A stretch of 33,642 nucleotides of DNA from Bacteroidales bacterium (GCA_017630195.1 JAGBVS010000087.1:1-33642), one strand, 5' to 3'; positions 15,183 through 24,374 are shown, numbered from the stretch's first letter. The notes: generated by a model not told the origin, from the letters alone. Translations and numbers: made by a program.

Positions 15183-17057
15183 ATGAAAAAGCTGTTTTTT
15201 ACATTATTGAAAATGTTGCTGTTCTTGTTGGTGCTGTTCGCATCGATGAGAATAATCTTCGTTATAAAATATTGGTCGCTCATCACATTAGGCGAGATTC
15301 CTTTCGTTGAGATAATGAAAGGATTCTGGGCAGCGATGCCTCTCGATGTCGCAACGGCTTCGTTCTTGTTGGCGCTGCCAGCCATTTACATGTTTATTTC
15401 ATATGCCATCGATAAGGATACTCTTTTTGCGCCTTTACGATGGTATTTTTATTTGGTCGTCGCAGTGTATAACCTCACGGCTTTCGGTGATATAGGAATC
15501 TATGGGGAATGGCGTACGAAATTGTCTTACAGGGCTTTGATGTATCTTCAAAATCCAGCTGAAGTGATAAATTCGGCGGAGACGGAACAGACGTTGCTGC
15601 TTATTGTTCTGTGGTCGGTGTTTACGGTTTTGTTCTGTTGGCTTTATACCAAATTCGTTGAGCCTAATGATTATGATGTTAATAAGCCTGAGTCAAAGCC
15701 CAATGTATTGGTGCTTACGGGCAGTTTTATCTTGATTGTAGGAGTGTTGTTCCTTGGAATGCGTGGCGGCTTCAACGAGATACCAATCACCTCGAGCAAA
15801 GTCTATTACAGCAGTCATAAATTCGCTAACGAGATGTGCGTCAATCCAGCGTATTATCTTGTGGAAAATATTCTGAACTCCAAAAAGGTTGAGACTCGCG
15901 CTCATTTCAATTATATGGATATGGAAAGCGCAAAACGAAGGACACAAATGTTGCATCAAATGGGTTGTGACTCGACAAATAATATTTTAAAGATTGAGAA
16001 ACCGAATATAATAGTTGTCCTTCTCGAAAGCTGGTCGGCTGATTTGATAGAGTCGCTCGGAGGCGAAGCTGGAATAACGCCTAATTTTAAAGAGTTGGAA
16101 AAAGACGGCTTGTTGTTCACTAATATTTATGCGAGCGCCAATCGTTCCCAACATGCGATGTCGTCATTGTTCGGAGGCCTGCCAGGAATGCCAGTGACGA
16201 CAATCACTAATCATCCTGACAAATATTATGCGGTTCCGTCGATGGTTAAAAAGATGGATTCCATTGGTTATCATACAAGCTTCTACTTCGGTGGTGAGCT
16301 GAATTATGGAAATATTTTGTCATATCTGAGATATAATGAATTTGATGAAATTGTAGAAGCTAAAGATATTGATGAAGGTTTTCATAAAGGAAAACTCGGT
16401 TATCACGATACCGATGTTATGCCTTGGTATGTTGAGCAGCTCTCAAAGTATGAGCAGCCCTTCTTCAGTACCTTGTTTACTCAGAGTACACATTCTCCTT
16501 ATGATTATCCTAAAATTTTTGAAGAGATAGAATGGCCGAAAATAGAGAAACAATATGTTAACTCGGGTCATTATACCGACATCGCAATAGGTATGTTCAT
16601 GGAAAAAGCTAAGAAACAGGAATGGTACGACAGCACATTGTTTATATTTGTCGCTGATCATAGTCATACTTCATATAAAAATCACAGAATGGAATCTTTC
16701 GACCATCATAAAATCCCGATGTTGATTTATGGCGAACCGCTGCTTGATTCTTTAAAAGGAAAAACATTCGATAAAATATGCGGAAATACCGATTTGCCAG
16801 CTACAATTCTTGCACAACTCGGCTTGAATCATGGTGAATTTATATGGAGTAAAAATGTTTTCGGTGAATGTTATAGGCCGTTTGCATTTTTTGAGCTTAA
16901 CTCAGGATTAGGATGGAAAACTCCTGAAGGTGAATTCGTTTATTCAAATACAGGCAAGTTTATTAAAAATACATTGCCGGAAAATATGAAAGATAGTATC
17001 GTTGATGACGGAAAAGCATACATGCAATATCATTTCGATTTGTTTAATTCTTATTGA
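15183..17057 (+). CDS. LtaS-like membrane sulfatase-fold transferase (second copy, no C-terminal extension)
   Basis: The protein has 624 residues. Five hydrophobic helices lie in the first about 195 residues (about 5-27, 56-75, 86-103, 136-155, 174-192). The sulfatase-fold domain begins near 273: NIIVVLLESWSADLIESLGG holds the metal Glu (E282). The nucleophile region ANRSQHAMSSLFGGLPG has Ser322 at the position usually occupied by Thr. THSPYDYP (H437) and FVADHSHTSYKNH (D492, H493) complete the metal site. The ordinary role is transfer of a phospho-alcohol head group to an extracytoplasmic acceptor. It differs from the 4220-6613 paralogue in ending soon after the catalytic domain. Possibly co-transcribed with yggS; acceptor unknown. 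Confidence 0.85.
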   Translation: MKKLFFTLLKMLLFLLVLFASMRIIFVIKYWSLITLGEIPFVEIMKGFWAAMPLDVATASFLLALPAIYMFISYAIDKDTLFAPLRWYFYLVVAVYNLTAFGDIGIYGEWRTKLSYRALMYLQNPAEVINSAETEQTLLLIVLWSVFTVLFCWLYTKFVEPNDYDVNKPESKPNVLVLTGSFILIVGVLFLGMRGGFNEIPITSSKVYYSSHKFANEMCVNPAYYLVENILNSKKVETRAHFNYMDMESAKRRTQMLHQMGCDSTNNILKIEKPNIIVVLLESWSADLIESLGGEAGITPNFKELEKDGLLFTNIYASANRSQHAMSSLFGGLPGMPVTTITNHPDKYYAVPSMVKKMDSIGYHTSFYFGGELNYGNILSYLRYNEFDEIVEAKDIDEGFHKGKLGYHDTDVMPWYVEQLSKYEQPFFSTLFTQSTHSPYDYPKIFEEIEWPKIEKQYVNSGHYTDIAIGMFMEKAKKQEWYDSTLFIFVADHSHTSYKNHRMESFDHHKIPMLIYGEPLLDSLKGKTFDKICGNTDLPATILAQLGLNHGEFIWSKNVFGECYRPFAFFELNSGLGWKTPEGEFVYSNTGKFIKNTLPENMKDSIVDDGKAYMQYHFDLFNSY

Positions 17058-17131
17058 TGACAAATAGAGTTGTGGATGATGAAGCGCTCTGACTCTTCAG
17101 AACAATATAGAACTTTTTACGGTTTTGATAC

Positions 17132-17162
17132 TTTGAAATTCTAAAAAAAATAATTATCTTTG
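17132..17162 (+). promoter_or_regulatory. Promoter of ffh
   Basis: TTTG (17132-17135), 19 bases, TATCTTTG (17155-17162): the cleanest consensus match in the window, 19 bases before the ATG. Confidence 0.75.
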
Positions 17163-17181
17163 CACACAAAATAAATACAAT

Positions 17182-18516
17182 ATGTTTGAAGGATTAAGTG
17201 AGAAACTAGAACGTTCGTTCAAGATTTTAAAAGGTCAAGGTCATATTACTGAAATTAACGTCGCTGAAACTTTGAAAGAAGTTCGTAAAGCTCTTTTAGA
17301 CGCTGACGTTAGTTATAAGATTGCAAAAGATGTAACCAATACAATAAAGGAAAAAGCATTAGGACAGAAAATTTTAACATCTGTCTCACCAAGCCAGCTC
17401 ATGGTTAAGATTGTCCATGATGAATTGGCAGAATTGATGGGTGGCGATCATACAGAAATCAATATAAAAGCAAATCCAGCTGTTGTATTGATGGCAGGCC
17501 TCCAAGGTTCCGGTAAGACAACTTTCTCAGCTAAGTTGGCTAACTTCTTGAAAAGCAAGAGAGGAAAACAAGTGTTACTCGTCGCTTGCGACGTTTATCG
17601 TCCTGCTGCTATCGACCAATTGAAAGTTTTGGGCGAACAAATAGGAGTGGAAGTCTATTCTGAAATAGACAGCAAAGAGCCTGTTAAGATTGCTGAAAAC
17701 GCAGTTCAATATGCAAAGGAACATAACAAGAACGTCGTTATTATCGATACCGCTGGTCGTCTTGCAATTGACGAACAAATGATGAATGAAATTGCTGCTG
17801 TCAAAGCTAAAGTAAATCCTCATGAAACATTGTTCGTAGTTGACTCGATGACAGGTCAGGATGCCGTTAATACAGCTAAAGCATTTAATGATCGCCTCGA
17901 TTTCGACGGCGTCGTTCTCACTAAACTTGATGGCGATACTCGCGGCGGTGCTGCTCTTACAATACGTTCAGTTGTCGATAAACCAATCAAATTCGTCGGT
18001 CTCGGCGAAAAAATGGACGCTCTTGATATTTTCTATCCAAAACGTATGGCCGACCGTATCCTCGGTATGGGTGACATCGTCAGTCTCGTTGAAAGAGCAC
18101 AAGAGCAATTCGACGCAGAAGAAGCAGCTAAACTCAAGAGAAAACTCGCTAAAAATGAGTTTAACTTCAACGACTTCTTAAAACAAATTCAACAGATTAA
18201 ACGTATGGGTAACATCAAAGACCTCGCAGCGATGATACCTGGTATGAATAAAATTAGCGATGAAGATATAGATGAAGATGCATTCAAGAGCATCGAAGCT
18301 ATCATCGGCTCAATGACACCTGCAGAACGTGAAAACCCTAAAATATTGAACGGCAGCCGCCGTAAAAGAATAGCATTAGGTAGTGGTACTGACATCGTTG
18401 AAGTCAATAGATTGATAAAACAATTTGAAGAAACATCAAAAATGATGAAAATGATGACAACAGGAGGCGCTAAGAAAATGATGCAGATGATGTCACAAAT
18501 GAGAAACAGAAGATAA
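17182..18516 (+). CDS. ffh: Signal recognition particle protein Ffh (SRP54)
   Basis: The protein has 444 residues, full length for bacterial Ffh. The N domain opens MFEGLSEKLERSFKILKG. The GTPase G domain shows GLQGSGKTTFSAKLA (P-loop), DVYRPAAIDQL, DTAGRLAID and TKLDGDTRGGAAL. The methionine-rich M domain (from about 300; ends MMKMMTTGGAKKMMQMMSQM) binds signal sequences and 4.5S RNA. With FtsY it targets nascent membrane proteins to the translocon. It is followed after 21 bases by folD, with no terminator between. Confidence 0.98.
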   Translation: MFEGLSEKLERSFKILKGQGHITEINVAETLKEVRKALLDADVSYKIAKDVTNTIKEKALGQKILTSVSPSQLMVKIVHDELAELMGGDHTEINIKANPAVVLMAGLQGSGKTTFSAKLANFLKSKRGKQVLLVACDVYRPAAIDQLKVLGEQIGVEVYSEIDSKEPVKIAENAVQYAKEHNKNVVIIDTAGRLAIDEQMMNEIAAVKAKVNPHETLFVVDSMTGQDAVNTAKAFNDRLDFDGVVLTKLDGDTRGGAALTIRSVVDKPIKFVGLGEKMDALDIFYPKRMADRILGMGDIVSLVERAQEQFDAEEAAKLKRKLAKNEFNFNDFLKQIQQIKRMGNIKDLAAMIPGMNKISDEDIDEDAFKSIEAIIGSMTPAERENPKILNGSRRKRIALGSGTDIVEVNRLIKQFEETSKMMKMMTTGGAKKMMQMMSQMRNRR

Positions 18517-18537
18517 ATTTAATTAATAATTGTTGTT

Positions 18538-19416
18538 ATGGCTGATAATAAAATCATCGATGGCAAACTTATTGCCGAAACAATGAAGAAAGAAATTGCG
18601 GCTGAAGTCGCTAACATGATTGATAGCGGTGTCGGCGCTCCTCATCTCGCAGCTGTTTTGGTAGGTGAAGATGGTGCAAGTCTCACTTACGTGGCTTCAA
18701 AAGAAAAAGCTTGCCGCAGCGTGGGTATGATTTCTTCTGTATATAGATTAAGCGAAAAATCAACAGAAGAAGATATACTTAAAACTATAGACTTCTTGAA
18801 TAATGACCCGGAAATTGATGGTTATATTGTTCAGCTCCCATTACCTAAACATATCAATGAAACAAAAATAATCCAGTCAATCAATCATGATAAGGATGTT
18901 GACGGATTCACATTATATAATATAGGTCTCATGCAACTCGGTGAGCCTTGCTATCAACCAGCTACCCCTTTCGGTATAATAGAATTGCTTAAACGTAGCA
19001 ATGTGGAAATAGCAGGCAAACATATCGTAGTTATGGGTCGCTCCAATATCGTTGGAACCCCAGTTAGTGTGATGCTGTCAAGAAAAGGCATTGATGCTAC
19101 AGTGACAATCTGCCATAGCAAAACCCAAAACCTTAAAGAATTAACACGCCAGGCTGATATTCTTATCGTGGCAATAGGCGACCCTCAGTTCGTTAAAGCT
19201 GATATGGTTAAAGAAGGCGCCGTCGTTATTGACGTCGGTATTCACCGTATCAAAGATAATTCTGAAAAAGGTTATCATGTGGTCGGTGACGTCGATTATG
19301 ACGAAGTATATAAAGTGGCCTCTAAAATTACTCCAGTGCCAGGTGGCGTAGGCCCGATGACAATAGTTTCTTTGCTCCATAACACCTTGATGGCAGCAAA
19401 AAATAATAAGAAATAA
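18538..19416 (+). CDS. folD: Bifunctional methylenetetrahydrofolate dehydrogenase/cyclohydrolase FolD
   Basis: The protein has 292 residues. YVASKEKACRSVGM contains the catalytic Lys and Tyr, QLPLPKHINETKII and DKDVDGFT are the classic FolD signatures, and GRSNIVGTPVSVML is the NADP-binding loop. PVPGGVGPMTI closes the protein. It interconverts 5,10-methylene-THF and 10-formyl-THF in the cytoplasm. It is second in an operon with ffh. A strong terminator-like hairpin starts 23 bases after its stop. FolD would also process one-carbon units arising from FtcD (33 kb) once they reach methenyl-THF. Confidence 0.97.
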   Translation: MADNKIIDGKLIAETMKKEIAAEVANMIDSGVGAPHLAAVLVGEDGASLTYVASKEKACRSVGMISSVYRLSEKSTEEDILKTIDFLNNDPEIDGYIVQLPLPKHINETKIIQSINHDKDVDGFTLYNIGLMQLGEPCYQPATPFGIIELLKRSNVEIAGKHIVVMGRSNIVGTPVSVMLSRKGIDATVTICHSKTQNLKELTRQADILIVAIGDPQFVKADMVKEGAVVIDVGIHRIKDNSEKGYHVVGDVDYDEVYKVASKITPVPGGVGPMTIVSLLHNTLMAAKNNKK

Positions 19417-19439
19417 ATTCAATATCTAATAAAAATTAA

Positions 19440-19475
19440 CAATGAAGATTTTACAAGTTAAAGTCTTCATTGTTT
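19440..19475 (+). terminator. Terminator-like hairpin after folD, overlapping possible starts of the next gene
   Basis: Arms CAATGAAGATTTT (19440-19452 region) and AAAGTCTTCATTG (about 19460-19472) pair over 12-13 bp with one mismatch and are followed by TTTTT. The first in-frame ATG of the OmpA-type gene (19442) is inside the left arm. Confidence 0.7.
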
Positions 19476-19483
19476 TTATGTAT

Positions 19484-21184
19484 ATGCTGTCAATTTTTAA
19501 TAAAATATTGAAACCTTTATTCTTGACGATATTGATTCTAACTTCGTCTGAAATCCTATTTTCTCAATCTTATAAATCATCATCAAAAAAAGCTATTAAG
19601 AATTATGAAAAAGCTTGCCACGAATTTCTTAATGATAATCGTAAGGCTTTGATGTATGCGGAAAAAGCGTTGTCATACGATGAGAATTATTTGGATGCTA
19701 TTTTGATAAAAGCTGAACTATATCTGGATATGTTGTCGTACGATTCTCTGGCAATGAAGTCGTACGAACGTTTGTTTGAAATAGATTCTATGGCTTTCCC
19801 TAAAAGTGCGATTTCTTTGTCTAAGCTTTATATGAAATATTTTCGTTATGATCAAGCTATTTCTTTGCTGAATTGGTTTCTGTCGTTGCAGGAACAAAAA
19901 GAAACAATTAGAAAGATAGCGGAGAAGGAATTAGACTTGACTGAATTTAGAAAAAATCTTTATGAAAATCCTGTGAATTATACGCCTAAAAATATAGGAC
20001 GTGTGATTAATACGTCTGATGATGCATATATAAATCAATATCATCCTTCAGAAGAAAAAATCGTCTTTACAAATTTTCACGCATTTGAATGTAAAGTAAC
20101 AGAAAATGTATATGTTAGTAGTTTGATGGATTCGTTATGGACGATGCCGGAACCATTGTTGGAAAATATTGATTCGTATGGATATGTAGGTGCGGCCAAT
20201 ATCTCATTTGATGGCAAAGAGATATATTTCTCTGGCTGCGGATGGGAAAATGGTCATGGAAGCTGTGATATATATCGTGTTGAGTTTTTATGTGGAAAAT
20301 GGAGTGAGCCGCAAAATATAAATTCAATTAATACTTCCGACTGGGAATCTCAGCCTTGTGTCAGCGCAGATGGGAAAGAATTGTATTTCGTTAGAAGAGA
20401 TAAAAAATTAGGTACGTCAGATATATTTGTTTCGTATAGAAATGACAATCATAGTTGGACAAAAGCTGAACGATTAACATCTGTAATTAATACGGAAGGC
20501 AATGAGATGGCTCCTTTTGTACATCATGATGGAAAAACTCTCTATTTCTCTTCCGACTCACATCTTGGTATGGGAGGTTACGATTTGTTTGTGTCTCGCC
20601 GTGATGCAAATGGAGAGTGGACGCAGCCTGTTAACTTGGGCTATCCTCTTAATTCATCAGGAAATGAGATAAATCTTGTTGTGTCGAATGATGCAGTGAA
20701 AGCCTTTATTTCTGCAAATAGAACAGAAGGATATGGTGGGTTTGATATTTATGAATTTGAACTTGACGATAGATTCAGGCCGGAAAATATTGAGATAGAA
20801 AAAAAATCTGATGAGGATTATTATCTTTATGCTCTTGAGAAAAAACAAGATGTTACGATAAGAAATATTTATTTCAAATTCGATAGTGCTGATTTGACTT
20901 CAGAATCGGAAGAAGGCATAAATGAGGTTTATGATTTTCTTGTGCAACATCCGTATCTTAAAATAGAGATAATGGGTCATACTGATGATATGGGTAATGC
21001 TGATTATAATCAGCTATTGTCAGAAAGAAGGGCAGAAAGTGTAGCGGAAGCTTTGATAAAGAAAGGTATATCGTCTGAGCGTATAAAAACAAAAGGCTGC
21101 GGTTCAACGCAACCTTTGTTCCCTAATAACTTTGATGAACTAAGAGACTTTAATAGGCGAGTCTCTATGGGGTTTAGTCAATGA
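19484..21184 (+). CDS. OmpA-family protein with TPR and PD40 beta-propeller repeats
   Basis: About 566 residues from the ATG at 19484, which gives a compact signal peptide ending LFSQ. Earlier in-frame ATGs at 19478 and 19442 exist, but the latter is inside the folD terminator hairpin. After a TPR-like helical stretch (KKAIKNYEKACHEFLNDN, YAEKALSYDENYLDAIL) come WD40-like PD40 repeats (NISFDGKEIYFSGC, VSADGKELYFVRRD, HHDGKTLYFSSDS). The C-terminal OmpA domain has YFKFDSADLTSESEE, IEIMGHTDDMGNADYNQLLS and RRAESV, which bind peptidoglycan. It resembles T9SS-associated PorE-type proteins in domain order, an outer-membrane/periplasmic scaffold; that link is inference. Its stop abuts the stop of the convergent acyl-CoA ligase. 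Confidence 0.88.
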   Translation: MLSIFNKILKPLFLTILILTSSEILFSQSYKSSSKKAIKNYEKACHEFLNDNRKALMYAEKALSYDENYLDAILIKAELYLDMLSYDSLAMKSYERLFEIDSMAFPKSAISLSKLYMKYFRYDQAISLLNWFLSLQEQKETIRKIAEKELDLTEFRKNLYENPVNYTPKNIGRVINTSDDAYINQYHPSEEKIVFTNFHAFECKVTENVYVSSLMDSLWTMPEPLLENIDSYGYVGAANISFDGKEIYFSGCGWENGHGSCDIYRVEFLCGKWSEPQNINSINTSDWESQPCVSADGKELYFVRRDKKLGTSDIFVSYRNDNHSWTKAERLTSVINTEGNEMAPFVHHDGKTLYFSSDSHLGMGGYDLFVSRRDANGEWTQPVNLGYPLNSSGNEINLVVSNDAVKAFISANRTEGYGGFDIYEFELDDRFRPENIEIEKKSDEDYYLYALEKKQDVTIRNIYFKFDSADLTSESEEGINEVYDFLVQHPYLKIEIMGHTDDMGNADYNQLLSERRAESVAEALIKKGISSERIKTKGCGSTQPLFPNNFDELRDFNRRVSMGFSQ

Positions 21185-22957
21185 CTATTCTTTATACATT
21201 TTGTCAATAAGGTCTTTATATTGGCCTAAAATGACTTTTCTCTTGACTTTCAATGTTGGTGTTAACAAACCGTTTGTAACGCTCCATTCGTCTGCAATGA
21301 GTTCGTAACGTTTGATTTTTTCTGTGTCACCGAAGTGCTGGTTTATCTTCTTGACTTCTTCAGCGTAACGAGCTTTGACAGTTTTGTCGTTGATCATTTC
21401 TTGTGGTGTGGTGAACTTAATTTCGTGTTTCTGACACCATGTCTTTAAGAAAGCGAAGTCTGGGATAATGATAGCGCCTGCGTATTTTTGATTTTCGCCT
21501 ACGACAACGATATTCTCTATGAATCCTGATTCTGTGAATTTACCTTCAATAACGTCAGGGTTGATGTATTTTCCTAATGAAGTCTTGAATAAGTTTTTAA
21601 GTCTTCCTGTGATTCTGACTTGACCGTATTCATTAATTTCTCCAAGGTCGCCGGTATGCATCCAGCCGTCTTCGTCGATGACTTCTCTTGTAAGTTCTGG
21701 TTGGTTATAATAACCCATCATGACATTGTGGCCACGGCAAATGATTTCTTGGTTGTCAGCGATTTTTACTTCAACGCCAGGTAATGCGAATCCAACAGTT
21801 CCGATTTCACGTCCATGAGGCAATCTGCATGAAACAGCGATAACAGGTGAACATTCTGTCATGCCGTAACCTTCAAACACAGGCATCTTTATTGCAGAGA
21901 AGAATGCTGCAATATTTGGTTGGATACTTGCAGCTCCTGAAACAACGATGTCGAAGTTTTCAGCACCAAGGGTCTGACGTATTTTTTTGTAAACTAAAGC
22001 GTCGGCAATCTTGAGTTTTTGGTTGTACAACCATGTTCTGTTACATGGGTCGATTCTATATTTTTCAGCTAAGTTCAAAGCCCATAAGAAAATGACTTTC
22101 TTGATGCCTTTGTTGCTTCTTCCACTTTGTTTTACTTTTGTGTAAATCTTTTCGAGGAGACGAGGAACAGCGCTCATCATGGTTGGCTGTACGTCTTTTA
22201 AGTCAGAAGCGATAGTAGCAAGGCTTTCTGCGTAATAAACAGACATTCCGAGGAATTGGTATAAGAAAACCAACATTCTTTCGTATGCATGGCATATTGG
22301 TAAGAAGCTGAAAGCTTTCTTTGACCATGGTGATGGAATATGTTTTAAGTTGTGTAACTGGCTCATTATATTGTAATGAGAAAGCATTACACCTTTAGGG
22401 TTTCCTGTTGTTCCAGATGTGTATATGATTGTTGCGCAGTCTTTTTCGTTGACGTTTTCTTTGCGAATTTTTAACTCTTCCGGATTTTGATTCTCTTTGC
22501 CTAATTCTACTAATTGTTCAAAAGTAGGATAGTCGCATTTTGTTGAAAGTGCATATATTGCTTCAAGATTTGGAGCGTCAGCTTTGACTTCTTCGATTTT
22601 TTGTAAAACGCTACCGCTTTCCAATACTATAAGTTTAACTCCGCAATCATTGATAATATATTTGTAATCTTCTTTGCTGATGGTAGGATAGATTGGAACT
22701 GAAATCGCTCCAAGTTGCATTGTTGCCATGTCAAGCATGTTCCATTCAGGACGGTTGCTGCAAATAATACCAACTTTGTCATCTTTCTTTATACCTAATT
22801 TTATAAAAGCGTAACTTAAATTGTTTGTTGTTTCAACATATTCTTGAATGCTGTATTTTCTCCAGCTGCCGTTTTCTTTTCTTGCTAAAGCAACATCTTG
22901 TTGTGGGTATTTTTCTAAATACTGTTCTAAGATGTCAAATAGTCTTCTAACTTCCAT
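21185..22957 (-). CDS. Long-chain fatty acid--CoA ligase (AMP-forming)
   Basis: The protein has 590 residues and all adenylate-forming motifs: IIYTSGTTGNPKGVMLSHYN (P-loop), VFEGYGMTECSPVIA, GWMHTGDLGEINEYGQVRIT and GRLKNLFKTSLGKYINP with the C-terminal domain hinge. RPEWNMLDMATMQLGAISVP is typical of long-chain acyl-CoA synthetases of the FAA1/FadD type. It activates free fatty acids to acyl-CoA at the inner membrane. The stop codon (21185-21187) directly follows that of the OmpA-type gene on the other strand, so no terminator separates the two. The enzyme and the fatty-acid-kinase-like protein offer two routes for free fatty acids. Confidence 0.94.
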   Translation of the reverse strand: MEVRRLFDILEQYLEKYPQQDVALARKENGSWRKYSIQEYVETTNNLSYAFIKLGIKKDDKVGIICSNRPEWNMLDMATMQLGAISVPIYPTISKEDYKYIINDCGVKLIVLESGSVLQKIEEVKADAPNLEAIYALSTKCDYPTFEQLVELGKENQNPEELKIRKENVNEKDCATIIYTSGTTGNPKGVMLSHYNIMSQLHNLKHIPSPWSKKAFSFLPICHAYERMLVFLYQFLGMSVYYAESLATIASDLKDVQPTMMSAVPRLLEKIYTKVKQSGRSNKGIKKVIFLWALNLAEKYRIDPCNRTWLYNQKLKIADALVYKKIRQTLGAENFDIVVSGAASIQPNIAAFFSAIKMPVFEGYGMTECSPVIAVSCRLPHGREIGTVGFALPGVEVKIADNQEIICRGHNVMMGYYNQPELTREVIDEDGWMHTGDLGEINEYGQVRITGRLKNLFKTSLGKYINPDVIEGKFTESGFIENIVVVGENQKYAGAIIIPDFAFLKTWCQKHEIKFTTPQEMINDKTVKARYAEEVKKINQHFGDTEKIKRYELIADEWSVTNGLLTPTLKVKRKVILGQYKDLIDKMYKE

Positions 22958-23116
22958 GATTCATTTTGTTTTATTCAGTCTGCAAAGTAAATAAAATTAA
23001 TGACAAAATGTTGTAAAAAATACAAATATGGGGTGAAAAGAATTTTAAAACATTTTTTTGGGATAAAAAATGAATATATGATTTTAATTTTTGTGTCTTT
23101 TTGAAAAGAATGTGGT

Positions 23117-23175
23117 GAAAGTGCCGTTTTTAGGGGTGAAAAATATATGTTTTTTGATAAAAAAACGGCACTTTT
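23117..23175 (-). terminator. Terminator-like hairpin after the SGNH hydrolase gene
   Basis: A 14-bp perfect stem (23118-23131 and 23161-23174; core AGTGCCGTTTTT) has a long 29-base AT-rich loop. It starts 10 bases beyond the stop at 23185. The T run after it on the minus strand is short (TTTC), so termination strength is uncertain. The rest of the 22958-23184 gap shows only AT-rich sequence. Confidence 0.6.
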
Positions 23176-23184
23176 GTATTCGTC

Positions 23185-24357
23185 TTAATATTTTATGACT
23201 TTTTCGGAGAAGTTGAATTTGCTCTCGCTCTCGATAATTTGTACAATGAAAATTCCTTTTGAATTGTTGATTTCTATACTTTCATTGTTGATGATTTCCT
23301 TTTCGTTGAGTAATGTTCCACTTATGTTGTATATTTTAACATCAATGGATGATGTACATTTGTTTTCTATTGTTATGATGTTATCATGAGGATTGTTGAT
23401 GATTTTATAATTCTTTTCTTGTATGTATTCTATACTCTCGTCATCATTTCCGTCGTCATTTCCATCATCATTTCCGTCGTCATTTCCATCATCATTTCCA
23501 TCATCATTTCCATCATCATTTCCATCATCATTTCCGTCGTCGTTTCCGTCATCATTTCCGTCGTCATCTATAACGATATTCCATTTTTCTAGATTGTTAA
23601 AGACAACGTCATTGGCTATCGTTTGTAATAATTCGGCTTTTGCTGAATCTATTTGGCTGCTGTGGTAATTTCCTATAGGAGATTCCTTCCAGAATACAGA
23701 ATAGAAAACACAGGCTGTCAAATAGCTGCCATCGTATGAAGGATGACTATCGTCGGCGCTGTGTAAAACTAAATCAGGATTTATTTCTAAAGCAGCTTTC
23801 CAAGCATCGCCGGCTGGGGCTACGTATGAATTAGTGGCGTAAGCATTCTCGCAATACGCAACACTCATAGTGTCTTGCATGTGGTTGAAATCAACAAAGT
23901 CGGCGCTACAGTATAGGCCTTGTCCATAATTGACGCATTGTTGTCCGCCGTAACGACGTCCCCATGTCATATAACCTACGACTGTTGCATTTGGATTGTA
24001 ATGCATAATAGTGTCATAAAGTGTTTGGTATGCAGGACGCATGGAGTTGTGGCGATAATAGTCAATTGATGGAAGTTGGCTTTGTTCCTGCAAGACAACA
24101 TAATCCCAGTTGCCTTTTTGTATTTTAGACATGGAGTTTGGGCTTGCTACATGTTGAAATAAAGTACATCCTCCAGGACATACCGATTCGTAGTTGATGC
24201 TTTTGCTTGTATTGGTCGTTAACTCACTGATAATTTGAGGTAGGTCGTTGACATAAGTGTAACTATTACCAAGAAATAAAACGTTGATTTCGTCTTTTTG
24301 TGAAAAAGATGTTTTGAAAATTAATAAGACTAATGTGAGTAAAAGTGTTTTTTTCAT
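23185..24357 (-). CDS. Secreted SGNH/GDSL-type hydrolase with GNDD repeat and T9SS sorting domain
   Basis: The protein has 390 residues from the ATG at 24357; the frame stays open upstream into pruA antisense, but only this start gives a signal peptide (MKKTLLLTLVLLIFKTSFSQ). The catalytic domain opens INVLFLGNSYTYVNDLP with Ser32 in the GxS block. It continues with WDYVVLQEQSQLPSI and SADDSHPSYDGSYL, which carries the Asp-x-x-His pair. This is the DUF4886-like SGNH pattern: an esterase or acetyl-esterase of unknown substrate. A linker of ten GNDD repeats follows, then a C-terminal domain (IYNISGTLLNEKEIINNESI, ending FSEKVIKY) typical of type A T9SS cargo. The product should therefore be exported across the outer membrane. 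Confidence 0.88.
   Translation of the reverse strand: MKKTLLLTLVLLIFKTSFSQKDEINVLFLGNSYTYVNDLPQIISELTTNTSKSINYESVCPGGCTLFQHVASPNSMSKIQKGNWDYVVLQEQSQLPSIDYYRHNSMRPAYQTLYDTIMHYNPNATVVGYMTWGRRYGGQQCVNYGQGLYCSADFVDFNHMQDTMSVAYCENAYATNSYVAPAGDAWKAALEINPDLVLHSADDSHPSYDGSYLTACVFYSVFWKESPIGNYHSSQIDSAKAELLQTIANDVVFNNLEKWNIVIDDDGNDDGNDDGNDDGNDDGNDDGNDDGNDDGNDDGNDDGNDDESIEYIQEKNYKIINNPHDNIITIENKCTSSIDVKIYNISGTLLNEKEIINNESIEINNSKGIFIVQIIESESKFNFSEKVIKY
23447..23566. repeat. 12-bp coding minisatellite, ten units (GNDD)
   Basis: Ten perfect-length 12-base units (TTTCC followed by RTCRTCR-type variants on the plus strand) encode ten GNDD repeats on the minus strand. All differences are between A and G at third codon positions (GAT/GAC), so the protein repeat is invariant. 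Likely length-variable by slippage. Confidence 0.9.
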
Positions 24358-24374
24358 TGTTTGAGTTTTAATGC

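Noticed and set aside
17079..17098. Short inverted repeat before ffh as terminator of the LtaS-like gene
   Set aside because: Only a 5-bp stem with a 10-base loop and no T run directly after it.
23447..23566. Regular repeat considered as a CRISPR array
   Set aside because: Units are 12 bases with no spacers and stay in frame inside a coding sequence; no cas genes are present.
23386..23668. Plus-strand frames rich in Ile-Ser-Val or Ser-Phe-Pro repeats
   Set aside because: They are the reverse reading of the 12-base GNDD repeat in the SGNH hydrolase gene.
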